This document shows positions 53,045-60,794 of a stretch of 64,000 nt of DNA, piece after piece; the stretch's first letter is position 1, and each line of letters begins with the position of its first letter. The notes under the pieces are model-generated. The model saw only the letters and a program-made list of their open reading frames with translations. It ran no database searches and had not been told where the DNA came from. Origin of the DNA: Brevundimonas pishanensis (lineage in GTDB: Bacteria > Pseudomonadota > Alphaproteobacteria > Caulobacterales > Caulobacteraceae); NCBI RefSeq assembly GCF_022750635.1, contig NZ_JAJKBG010000006.1:93637-157636 (forward strand), in the 5' to 3' direction. Position numbers and translations under genes: made by a program.

Positions 53045-55959
53045 TACAAACCCTCCTCGGCTGATTGGACCGGCTCGACATCGCGAGCCTTGCGAAGTGA
53101 CTGGTGGGCGATAGCGGTCAGCATCAGCACGGTCGCGCCAACCACCAGCAGGGCTACACCCAGATCAAACAGAACGGCTGTTGCCATCGGCACCTTCTCC
53201 ACCCACGGCAGGCTGCCGTACTGGAAATAGGTTGTCAGGAACGGATAGTTGAACAGCCACGAGGCCACACCCGTGAGGGCGGAAATCAGCAGGCCACCGC
53301 CAATCCAGTACAGCGGACGGATACGCAGGCGGTCTTCGACCCAGCGCGCACCCTCGGCCATGTATTGCAGGATAAACGCCACCGACATCGCGACACCTGC
53401 GGCAAAGCCGCCGCCCGGCAGGTCGTGCCCGCGCAGGAACAGGTGCAGCGCCAGCAGAATGATGAAGGGGAAGGTCCACTTCATCACCACGGCGGGGATG
53501 AGCATGGTCTCTTTCAGCGTATCGCCCGACTTGCGCTGTTCGTGGCGTTGGTCGTGGCGGTCCTGAACGCGGCGCTGTTCGGTAATGCCACGGCTCTCTT
53601 CGGCCGGACGGAAGCGACGCAGCAAGGCCCAGATGGTCAGGCCCACAATGCCCAGAACCGTGATCTCGCCCATGGTGTCAAAGGCGCGGAAGTCCACCAG
53701 CAACACATTGACCACGTTGCGGCCACCGCCCCGCGGATATGATTCCTCGAGGAAGAAGTTGGCCAGATGGCTCTCGCCCGGACGGGTCATGACGGCAAAC
53801 GCCATGACGGCCATGCCGGTACCGGCGAGGATGGCAATGGCAAAGTCGGCGGCGCGACGGCGACGCGACCGGAAGTCCGTCTTGCTGGGGGCCATCTCCA
53901 CCGAACGCTTGGGCAACCAGCGCAGGCCCAGCAGCAGCAGGACGCCCGTCACGATCTCCACCAGCATCTGGGTGACCGCCAGATCGGGTGCCGAGAACCA
54001 GACGAAGGTGATGGCCGAGACGAGGCCGCAACCAGCCATCAGCGATACTGCGGCAAGGCGGTGGTATTTGGCCTGCCACGCGGCGGCGATGGCGCAACCG
54101 CTGGCGATGACCCACAGCATGGTAAAGCCGATGCCCGGGCGCTGGATCTTTATGCCTGCCTCGGCAAAGCCCAGACCGGTCGCGCCCGCTGCGACCGTTG
54201 CCGCGAGAATGGCGAACAGCACCAGCATCCGGATACGCGACTGCTGTTTGCGTGATCCCAGTTGGCGAACGGTCCATTCCGCAGTCATGGTCAGGAAGCG
54301 CATGGAGCGGTCAAAGGCACGTTTGCCGCTGAAACGCCCGATGATCCACGCGCGCTCGGCGCGGTTGATGTGCTTGCCCAGCAGAACGTAGGCGAGCGTA
54401 CCGCCCACCAGCGCGATAGCGCTCATCAGCAGGGGCAGATTGAAGCCATGCCAGATCGAGACGCTGTAGGAGGGCGTTTCGGGGCCAAGCACCGAAAGCA
54501 CAGCCAGTTTCAGCAGCGGAGCAATGGTCAGGGCGGGAATGACGCCTACCAGTACGCACGTGAGCACCAGCAGTTCGATCGGGAAACGCATCCAGCGCGG
54601 CGGCTCGTGCGGGGTCTTGGGCAGATCGGTCGGGGCGGGCCCGAAGAAGGCCTGATGGATGAAACGCACGGAGTAGAGGACGGAAAGCGCACTGGCGATG
54701 GTGGCCAGAACAGGCACCAGCAGCGACAGATCGCGACCTTCGGTGGCTTCCAGCGCTTCGGTCAGGAACATTTCCTTCGACAGGAAGCCGTTCAGCAACG
54801 GCACACCTGCCATCGCGCCCGCAGCCACAATGGCCAGAGTGGCGGTGATCGGCATCAGCTTGCGCAAGCCCGACAGGCGACGCAGGTCGCGGGTGCCGCT
54901 TTCGTGGTCGATCACGCCCGCCGCCATGAACAACGAGGCCTTGAAGGTGGCGTGGTTGACGATGTGGAAGATGGCGGCCACAGCGGCCAGCGGCGTGCCC
55001 ATACCCAGCAGCAGGGTGATCAGGCCCAGATGGCTGATAGTGGAATAGGCCAGCAGACCCTTGAGGTCATTTTGGAACACAGCCGCCCAGGCGCCGAACA
55101 GCAGGGTGATCATGCCCGCACCGCCGATCAGATAGCCCCACTCGGGCGTACCCGCCAGTACGGGCCAGAAGCGGACCATCAGGAAGACGCCCGCCTTCAC
55201 CATCGTGGCCGAGTGCAGATAGGCACTGACCGGCGTCGGGGCGGCCATGGCGCGCGGCAGCCAGAAGTGGAACGGGAACTGCGCGCTCTTGGTCAGGGCA
55301 CCCAGCATCATCAGCACCATGGCGGGCAGATAAAGCGGGCTGTCCTTGATGATCTGGCCCGAGGCGAGCACGATGTCCATGTCGAAGCTGCCGACGATGC
55401 GGCCCAGCACAACCACACCGGCCAGCAGCGACAAGCCGCCCAGCGCCGTCACCGTCAGAGCCATCTTGGCCCCGTTCTGAGCGGCCTCGCTGTGGTTCCA
55501 GTAGCCGATCAGCAGGAACGAGAAGAAGCTGGTCAGTTCCCAGAACAGGACCAACTGGATCATGTCACCGGCCAGAACGACGCCGGTCATGGCCCCCATG
55601 AAGGCCATCAGGAAGGAGAAGAAGCGCGGGACCGGATCTTCGGGCGACATGTAATATCGCGCATAGATCACAACCAGCAGGCCGATAGCCTGAACGATTA
55701 GCGCAAACAGCCATGCAAAGCCGTCGAGACGCAGGCGGAAGGCAACATCAAGACTGGGCAGCCATTCGGCTGCAAAGCGGACCACCTCGCCCGAGGCGAC
55801 GGTCGGATAAAGCCACAACAGAGAGAAGACGCCAATCAGGGCGGTCAGCGAGGACAGACTTGCGGCGGCGTTGCGGGCCTTGGTCGGCAAGAAACTTGCC
55901 GCAATTGCTGCAATGAAAGGGGTAGCGAAGGGTATCAGCAGCAGCGTGGCCTGGTTCAT
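53044..55959 (-). CDS. mnhA: Mrp-type Na+/H+ antiporter fused subunit A/B
   Basis: A 971-residue subunit. Residues 1 to about 770 are MnhA, with the ND5-like core (FWELTSFFSFLLIGYWNHSE, FPFHFWLPRAMAAPTPVSAY) and the A-specific C-terminal extension. After a charged linker near 780-815 comes a complete MnhB domain (FIILLALHLFLRGHDLPGGG, then FDLGVALLVVGATVLML). In Bacillus these are two genes; fusion is the known state in rhizobial Pha systems. The operon is A/B-C-D-E-F-G. An AAGGAG lies 12 bases before the ATG, rather far, so the start is slightly uncertain. Confidence 0.94.
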   Translation of the reverse strand: MNQATLLLIPFATPFIAAIAASFLPTKARNAAASLSSLTALIGVFSLLWLYPTVASGEVVRFAAEWLPSLDVAFRLRLDGFAWLFALIVQAIGLLVVIYARYYMSPEDPVPRFFSFLMAFMGAMTGVVLAGDMIQLVLFWELTSFFSFLLIGYWNHSEAAQNGAKMALTVTALGGLSLLAGVVVLGRIVGSFDMDIVLASGQIIKDSPLYLPAMVLMMLGALTKSAQFPFHFWLPRAMAAPTPVSAYLHSATMVKAGVFLMVRFWPVLAGTPEWGYLIGGAGMITLLFGAWAAVFQNDLKGLLAYSTISHLGLITLLLGMGTPLAAVAAIFHIVNHATFKASLFMAAGVIDHESGTRDLRRLSGLRKLMPITATLAIVAAGAMAGVPLLNGFLSKEMFLTEALEATEGRDLSLLVPVLATIASALSVLYSVRFIHQAFFGPAPTDLPKTPHEPPRWMRFPIELLVLTCVLVGVIPALTIAPLLKLAVLSVLGPETPSYSVSIWHGFNLPLLMSAIALVGGTLAYVLLGKHINRAERAWIIGRFSGKRAFDRSMRFLTMTAEWTVRQLGSRKQQSRIRMLVLFAILAATVAAGATGLGFAEAGIKIQRPGIGFTMLWVIASGCAIAAAWQAKYHRLAAVSLMAGCGLVSAITFVWFSAPDLAVTQMLVEIVTGVLLLLGLRWLPKRSVEMAPSKTDFRSRRRRAADFAIAILAGTGMAVMAFAVMTRPGESHLANFFLEESYPRGGGRNVVNVLLVDFRAFDTMGEITVLGIVGLTIWALLRRFRPAEESRGITEQRRVQDRHDQRHEQRKSGDTLKETMLIPAVVMKWTFPFIILLALHLFLRGHDLPGGGFAAGVAMSVAFILQYMAEGARWVEDRLRIRPLYWIGGGLLISALTGVASWLFNYPFLTTYFQYGSLPWVEKVPMATAVLFDLGVALLVVGATVLMLTAIAHQSLRKARDVEPVQSAEEGL

Positions 55960-56208
55960 CCGCGGGCGCGTCTCCTTAAGATGTGGGTGCAGGGCATGCC
56001 CCTGCGCGTCTTGATGCTATGGCCGACGAAATGCGCAAAGAGCACGTGCCGGAAAATAGGCAGCAGAAAGCGTAGCTTGTGCAGCCACGGTGAGAGTTAC
56101 TGCTGTAACAAAGCTTGCCGCCCGTGTCTGATCACTAAATCGCCAGATGACGAAAAAGAAGAGCGGGCTAAAACAAATAGGTGAGACGAATTGACGCCTC
56201 TTTGCGGC

Positions 56209-56850
56209 TTAAGCCGCAGAAGTGCTGTTCTTTGCGAGGAACTCGGGCAGAAGCTGCGCCACGACATTGCGGCTGGCGTCAGGGTCCTGATCCAGCATGT
56301 CGCGAAGGGGTTCGCCAATCAGCGCCTCGCCGAATGCCGTCAAAGCGATGAACAGAACAGCCGAGCCGATGGCTTTGCGCGGCAGACGTTCTGCGCTGCC
56401 GATCTTGGATTCAATCGCCTGAACCAGATCTTGCACGGCAATGCGAACGGGCTCCAGATGCGACAGGTCACCGGACATGGCGATCCACGCCGCCAGTCGG
56501 CCTGCTCCGCCCGAGCCGAAGGCTTCGAACACCGCACTCACCACTTCCATCGGAGCGCCTTCGTCGGTGCGCAACCGGACCACGGCATCCTGAATGGCAT
56601 CCGCCAGATCGCGGACCATCGACTCCATCAAGGCCGACTGCAGTCCGGCCGCCGACCCGAAGTGGTGGATCAGATTGGCATGGGTCACACCAATGCGTCC
56701 GGCGACAGCCGACAAGGTGACCGCATCCGGACCGCCTTGCAAAAGCAGGGCGCGGGCTTCGGTCAGGGCCTCGCGGCGCGCCTCTTCGGGCGAGCGACGG
56801 CGGCGGCGAGGACGGTCTTGCGATTCAATTGACATTGATGTAAATGACAT
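56209..56850 (-). CDS. TetR-family transcriptional regulator
   Basis: A 213-residue repressor-type regulator. The N-terminal helix-turn-helix spans about 35-70 (DAVTLSAVAGRIGVTHANLI, then HHFGSAAGLQSALM). The rest is the all-helical ligand domain. A basic stretch RPRRRRRSPEE precedes it. It is divergent from the Coq4-family gene, with 46 bases between starts, so the two share a regulatory region and it probably controls that gene. ATG 56850 or 56835 may be the start; neither has a clear ribosome-binding site. The ligand is unknown. Confidence 0.88.
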   Translation of the reverse strand: MSFTSMSIESQDRPRRRRRSPEEARREALTEARALLLQGGPDAVTLSAVAGRIGVTHANLIHHFGSAAGLQSALMESMVRDLADAIQDAVVRLRTDEGAPMEVVSAVFEAFGSGGAGRLAAWIAMSGDLSHLEPVRIAVQDLVQAIESKIGSAERLPRKAIGSAVLFIALTAFGEALIGEPLRDMLDQDPDASRNVVAQLLPEFLAKNSTSAA

Positions 56851-56851
56851 C
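56825..56851. promoter_or_regulatory. Candidate TetR operator and shared 15-base motif
   Basis: It contains the dyad GATGT-AAATG-ACATC at 56837-56851, the palindrome TCAATTGA at 56825-56832, and TTGACATTGATGTAA at 56829-56843. A near-identical 15-mer lies at 60433-60447. It overlaps the start region of the TetR gene. TTGACA could equally be a -35 box. Confidence 0.4.
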
Positions 56852-56896
56852 CGTGTAGGTAGAGTTTCTTACGCACGAAAACGAAAGGAACTTCAA

Positions 56897-57703
56897 GTGG
56901 TGACGCTTACCGCTCAGGTTTCCGTCGCGGAAATCTTACAAGAGAAAGCCGTTGTATCGCGCACTTCGTCAACTCTGACGAGAAAACAACTGCAACCGAT
57001 ACGTGCCGCCAAAGCTATCAGAAAGCTGATTGCGGACAAGGACGACACGAAGCAAGTCTTTGAAATAATGAACGCTTTGGTCGGGCGCTCGATCGAGTGG
57101 GGCTACCGACGCCTGCTCGAAACACCCGTAGGAGGGGAAGAAGCTTACCGCCGTGTGGAGATCGCTGAAATTCTTCAGGATCATAACCAGTTAAGACAAC
57201 TGCCAGAGGGCAGCGTCGGACGAGCTTACCTCAAATTTGTCGAAGATCAGAATTTTTCTGCTTACGGTCTCGCTGACGAGAGCCGCAAGGCGGCGCAAAC
57301 CGAAATCGAAGCCGCTCACCCGCACGCCTGGTTTGCGCGCCGGCTGCGCGATGTCCACGATATCTGGCACGTGCTGACCGGCTATGGTGCCAATGCCCTG
57401 GGCGAGGCTTGTGTCGTCGCCTTTTCCTTGCCCCAGACCCGCAGTCGCGGCTTTGGCGTAATCGCGGCGGCGGTAGCCATCCAGTTTATGCGCGCCCGCA
57501 CCGGTTATCCTTGTGCCCGCGCTGTGTGGAAGGCTTGGCGCGATGGCCGAAAGGCCGAATGGCTGCCGGGCGTGGATTATAGAGTGCTACTGGCGATGCC
57601 GCTGGATGAAGCGCGTCGGGTCCTGAAAATCCCGCCGCCTATACTCTACGAACAGGTGCCGCCAGAACTGCGCAACGCCTATCTCGGTGCCAAGGCCGCT
57701 TGA
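56897..57703 (+). CDS. Coq4-family protein
   Basis: A 268-residue soluble protein of the Coq4 family, whose eukaryotic member acts in ubiquinone synthesis. The zinc-ligand motif HDxxH-x11-E is intact: His154, Asp155, His158 and Glu170 in HDIWHVLTGYG and the following residues. The start is taken as GTG 56897, with AAAGGA at 56884-56889; the long in-frame extension to 56594 runs antisense through the TetR gene and is rejected. The gene is divergent from a TetR regulator. In bacteria such genes often are not with ubiquinone genes, and none are here, so a role in handling a hydrophobic substrate is possible but unproven. Confidence 0.85.
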   Translation: MVTLTAQVSVAEILQEKAVVSRTSSTLTRKQLQPIRAAKAIRKLIADKDDTKQVFEIMNALVGRSIEWGYRRLLETPVGGEEAYRRVEIAEILQDHNQLRQLPEGSVGRAYLKFVEDQNFSAYGLADESRKAAQTEIEAAHPHAWFARRLRDVHDIWHVLTGYGANALGEACVVAFSLPQTRSRGFGVIAAAVAIQFMRARTGYPCARAVWKAWRDGRKAEWLPGVDYRVLLAMPLDEARRVLKIPPPILYEQVPPELRNAYLGAKAA

Positions 57704-57709
57704 TTGAAG

Positions 57710-57737
57710 GAGGCGGGGGATCAGCCCCGCCTCTTTG
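57710..57737. terminator. Terminator between the Coq4 and BASS genes
   Basis: A 9-bp stem GAGGCGGGG/CCCCGCCTC (57710-57718 with 57725-57733), followed by TTT on the plus strand. The plus-strand direction is better; on the minus strand a pyrimidine run follows but few T. Confidence 0.6.
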
Positions 57738-57740
57738 CGT

Positions 57741-58598
57741 TCAAGCCGATTTGTTACGGGTCAGTATGAAGCCGAACGCTGCGGCGATGGGGAACATCAA
57801 CACGCCATAGATGGCGGCTGGAAGCGTCATCTCGGCGCTCTGCAGAACCGACTGCGCAATGACAATGGCTAGCGTGGCATTGTGCAAGCCCACTTCGAAA
57901 CTGCTGGCAACAGCTTGCGGGCGCTCGATCTTGAGCAGTCGCGGAATGATAAAGCCAAGGCTGAGGCTGAGCAGGCAGAAAGCCACCACGATCCCGACCA
58001 GACTGGCCAGATTCGCCATCAGAGCTTCACGGCCCGACATGGCTGCGCCGATAATGACAACCGTCAGGATGAGGATCGATCCCAGACGAACCGGCTTGTC
58101 CATAGCCTTCGCAAAGCGCGGTGCCAGATGCCGAACCGCCATACCGATCATCACCGGCACGAGGACGATCATGAAGACCTCGACGGTCTTTTTGAACTGG
58201 AGCCCCACCTGCATGTCGCCGGGCTGGAAATAGGCCACCGACAGATTGACAATGATGGGCAGAGTGAAGACGGCGATCACAGAGTTGATGGCTGTCAGAC
58301 TGATGTTCAAGGCGACATCGCCCCTGAACAGATGGCTATAGAGGTTGGCGACTGTCCCGCCGGGCGAGGCCGCCAGCAGCATCATCCCCACCGCCATCAG
58401 CGGGGGCAGCCTGAACGCTAGACACAGGCCGAAACAGACAATCGGCAAAACGATTAACTGGCAGCCAAGCGCGACGGCTGCGGCCTTGGGCCTTTTGGCG
58501 ACGCGGGCGAAGTCTGCGGGCGTCAGGTCCAGTCCTAGGCCGAACATGATGATGCCCAGCGCAATCGGCAGTCCGATCAACACAATGGATGCGTCCAT
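57741..58598 (-). CDS. BASS-family sodium/organic-acid symporter
   Basis: Inner-membrane protein of 285 residues with about nine or ten helices, of the bile acid:sodium symporter fold. The signature SFEVGLHNATLAIVIA, near residue 233, corresponds to the sodium-site EVGMQNA motif of the family, and AASPGGTVANLYSHL is the second crossover region. Members carry bile acids, pyruvate, pantothenate and other organic anions. It is convergent with the Coq4 gene and lies 55 bases downstream of the FAD dehydrogenase on the same strand, so these two may be co-expressed. Confidence 0.9.
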   Translation of the reverse strand: MDASIVLIGLPIALGIIMFGLGLDLTPADFARVAKRPKAAAVALGCQLIVLPIVCFGLCLAFRLPPLMAVGMMLLAASPGGTVANLYSHLFRGDVALNISLTAINSVIAVFTLPIIVNLSVAYFQPGDMQVGLQFKKTVEVFMIVLVPVMIGMAVRHLAPRFAKAMDKPVRLGSILILTVVIIGAAMSGREALMANLASLVGIVVAFCLLSLSLGFIIPRLLKIERPQAVASSFEVGLHNATLAIVIAQSVLQSAEMTLPAAIYGVLMFPIAAAFGFILTRNKSA

Positions 58599-58653
58599 AG
58601 AGTCTGCCTCCCCGCAGATACATGGAAGATTTCAGGGTCCGCTTTGCGGCTAT

Positions 58654-60330
58654 TCAAAGGGCTTCGTTCAGGGCGCGACCTGCGGTTAGTCCCGAGAAGA
58701 TACAGCCGCCGAGGAAGGTGCCCTCCAATGCGTTATATCCATGCACGCCACCGCCGCCGAAGCCAGCAGCTTCGCCTGCGGCATACAGGCCCTCGAACAC
58801 GGACCCGTCCGGACGCAGGACACGCGAGGACAGATCGGTCTGCAATCCGCCCAGGGATTTGCGCGTCAGGGTATGAAGTTTGATACCGATCAACGGCCCG
58901 TGCGCCGGGTCCAGAAGGCGGTGTGGCTTTGTGGTGCGCGCCAGTCTGTCACCGATATAGCGGCGACTGTTGTGGATGCCCTGGATCTGCGCATCCTTTG
59001 AGTAGGGATTGTCGACCTGCGCGTCGCGGTCCTCGATCTGCTGACGTACCAAGGCCGCATCCAGCAGAGGGCGCTCGGTGAGAGTATTCATCTTGCCCAC
59101 CAAGGTTTCCAGATCGTCGGCGGTGACAAAGTCTTCGCCGTGCTGGCGGAAGGCTTCCACCTCGGCGGGAGCCTTTGACGATAGGCGCGATATAAAGACG
59201 GCCAGCCGCTTGCGATCGGTGATGTCGCAGTTCTGCTCAGAGCCCGACAGAGCGAACTCCTTGGCCAGAATGGCGCGGCTGACGATGAACCAGCTGTGGT
59301 CGTGTTCGGCAATGTCCGGCGTGGTGCGGAGGTATTTCAGCGTCGCTACCGTGTCGTAACCGGGCAGAGCCGGGAAGGGCAGTCGCTGCCCCAGTGCATC
59401 CAGCCATAGCGGTGACGGCCCCGGCAAAATCCGGATCGCGTGGCGCGGCCAGATCGGATCCCAGTTCTTCACGCCCTCGACGTAGTGCCACATCCGGTCA
59501 CGGTTCACGAGGCGGGCTCCTGCCTGCTCCGCGATGTCGAGCATCTTGCCGTCCACATAGGCAGGAACGCCGGTGATCATTTCTTTGGGCGGTTTGCCCA
59601 GACGCTCGGGCCAGTAGCGTCGGACCAGTTCATGGTTTCCGCCTATACCGCCGGTTGCCAGCACAACGGCCTGGGCCCTCAGATTGAAACTGCCTGCGTG
59701 GATACGGTTGGAGGAAACGGCGCGCGGAGAATCGTCGTTGGCCAGCACCTTACCGCGTACACCGACGACGCGGCCCGCTTCCACCACCAGAGCCTCGACC
59801 TGATGGCGGTGATAGAATGTGAGGGTCCCGTCACGGTTGGCCTCTCGGGCGCTGTCGGCAAATGGTTCGGAGACGCCGGTGCCTGTGCCCCAGGCAACGT
59901 GGAAACGCGGCACCGAATTGCCATGCCCATCGGCACGGCCCGACCCACGCTCCGCCCAGCCCACCATGGGGGTAAGGCTGATTCCGTTCTGTTTCAGCCA
60001 GCCGCCTTTTTCACCCGCAGCGAACTCGACATAGGCGCGCCCCCATTTTTGCGCCCAATAGTCCTGATCCATCGGGCCGGACAGACGGTCCCAACCCGCG
60101 CTGCCGCACCAGTCGCGCCACGCCAGATCGAGACTGTCCTTGATGCCCAGTCGTCTCTGCTGAGCGCTATCGACCAGGAATAGACCGCCGAACGACCAGA
60201 AGGCCTGTCCGCCAAGATTGTTGGCGTTCTCCTGATCGACCAACGCGACCTTGCGGCCCTTGCGTCTTAGCTCGTGCGCGGTGACCAGTCCCGCCAAACC
60301 GGCACCCACAACAATGACGTCCGCATCCAT
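58654..60330 (-). CDS. FAD-binding dehydrogenase (KstD-like, COG3573 type)
   Basis: A 558-residue flavoprotein. The N-terminal dinucleotide fold is VIVVGAGLAGLVTAHEL. The C-terminal GLYAAGEAAGFGGGGVHGYN, followed by LEGTFLGGCIFSGLTAGR, closes the FAD site. This pattern fits the fumarate reductase/3-ketosteroid dehydrogenase superfamily branch annotated simply as FAD-binding dehydrogenase. The substrate is unknown; a steroid or terpenoid is suggested only by neighbours. No signal peptide is apparent. It appears to head a two-gene unit with the BASS transporter. Confidence 0.85.
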   Translation of the reverse strand: MDADVIVVGAGLAGLVTAHELRRKGRKVALVDQENANNLGGQAFWSFGGLFLVDSAQQRRLGIKDSLDLAWRDWCGSAGWDRLSGPMDQDYWAQKWGRAYVEFAAGEKGGWLKQNGISLTPMVGWAERGSGRADGHGNSVPRFHVAWGTGTGVSEPFADSAREANRDGTLTFYHRHQVEALVVEAGRVVGVRGKVLANDDSPRAVSSNRIHAGSFNLRAQAVVLATGGIGGNHELVRRYWPERLGKPPKEMITGVPAYVDGKMLDIAEQAGARLVNRDRMWHYVEGVKNWDPIWPRHAIRILPGPSPLWLDALGQRLPFPALPGYDTVATLKYLRTTPDIAEHDHSWFIVSRAILAKEFALSGSEQNCDITDRKRLAVFISRLSSKAPAEVEAFRQHGEDFVTADDLETLVGKMNTLTERPLLDAALVRQQIEDRDAQVDNPYSKDAQIQGIHNSRRYIGDRLARTTKPHRLLDPAHGPLIGIKLHTLTRKSLGGLQTDLSSRVLRPDGSVFEGLYAAGEAAGFGGGGVHGYNALEGTFLGGCIFSGLTAGRALNEAL

Positions 60331-60794
60331 ACGCTTGTTTCCGCCTCATCAAACTATGGCGCTGACCGTTCGGGGGAGGACGTGCGCACGCCGGAAAATC
60401 GACTGTGCAGAGAGAATGCTGTTACGTCAATATTGACATTGAAGTAAGCAATGGCAGAATGGGTTTGCTTCCGTTTTCGCAAACGGGAACTCGCCGTGCG
60501 GGAAATGGCATCCTCGCCTGCACGGCGATCCTGCTGTTGTGCGTCTATCACGCACCAACTTTGCGGCCGCCCGAACTATCGCGGGCGGCCGACTTTTTCG
60601 CCTGCGATAATTCTCCAACATCAAGGGCTGGGCAACGCACATCGGTGTAAACAAGTATTGACAGTTTGGTCAGCAAGTGGATTGGTATATCGCAGGTATG
60701 CGATCGATCCGCCCGTTCGCATCACCCCGAAAGGCGGCTAATAAAAGGGTGGCACCGATCAAATCGCCACCCTGTATGGGGAGATTTTGAACGT
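60331..60794. promoter_or_regulatory. Divergent intergenic region with two dyads
   Basis: Of 464 bases, no convincing gene. It holds the palindrome GTCAATATTGAC at 60426-60437 overlapping TTGACATTGAAGTAA (60433-60447), which matches 14 of 15 bases of the motif before the Coq4 gene. Nearer the TonB-receptor gene lies TTGAC-N6-GTCAG at 60658-60673, followed by TATAT at 60686-60690. These are candidate operators or promoter parts. Confidence 0.45.

Noticed and set aside
54262..55701. A 479-codon open frame on the plus strand
   Set aside because: It is antisense to the MnhA region and has the Gln/His/Arg-rich composition of a shadow frame.
56203..56218. A 16-bp palindrome at the end of the TetR gene as terminator
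   Set aside because: TGCGGCTTAAGCCGCA overlaps the stop codon, and no T run follows on either strand.
56594..56896. A 101-codon N-terminal extension of the Coq4-family protein
   Set aside because: It runs antisense through the TetR gene. The GTG at 56897 with AAAGGA upstream gives a normal Coq4 length.
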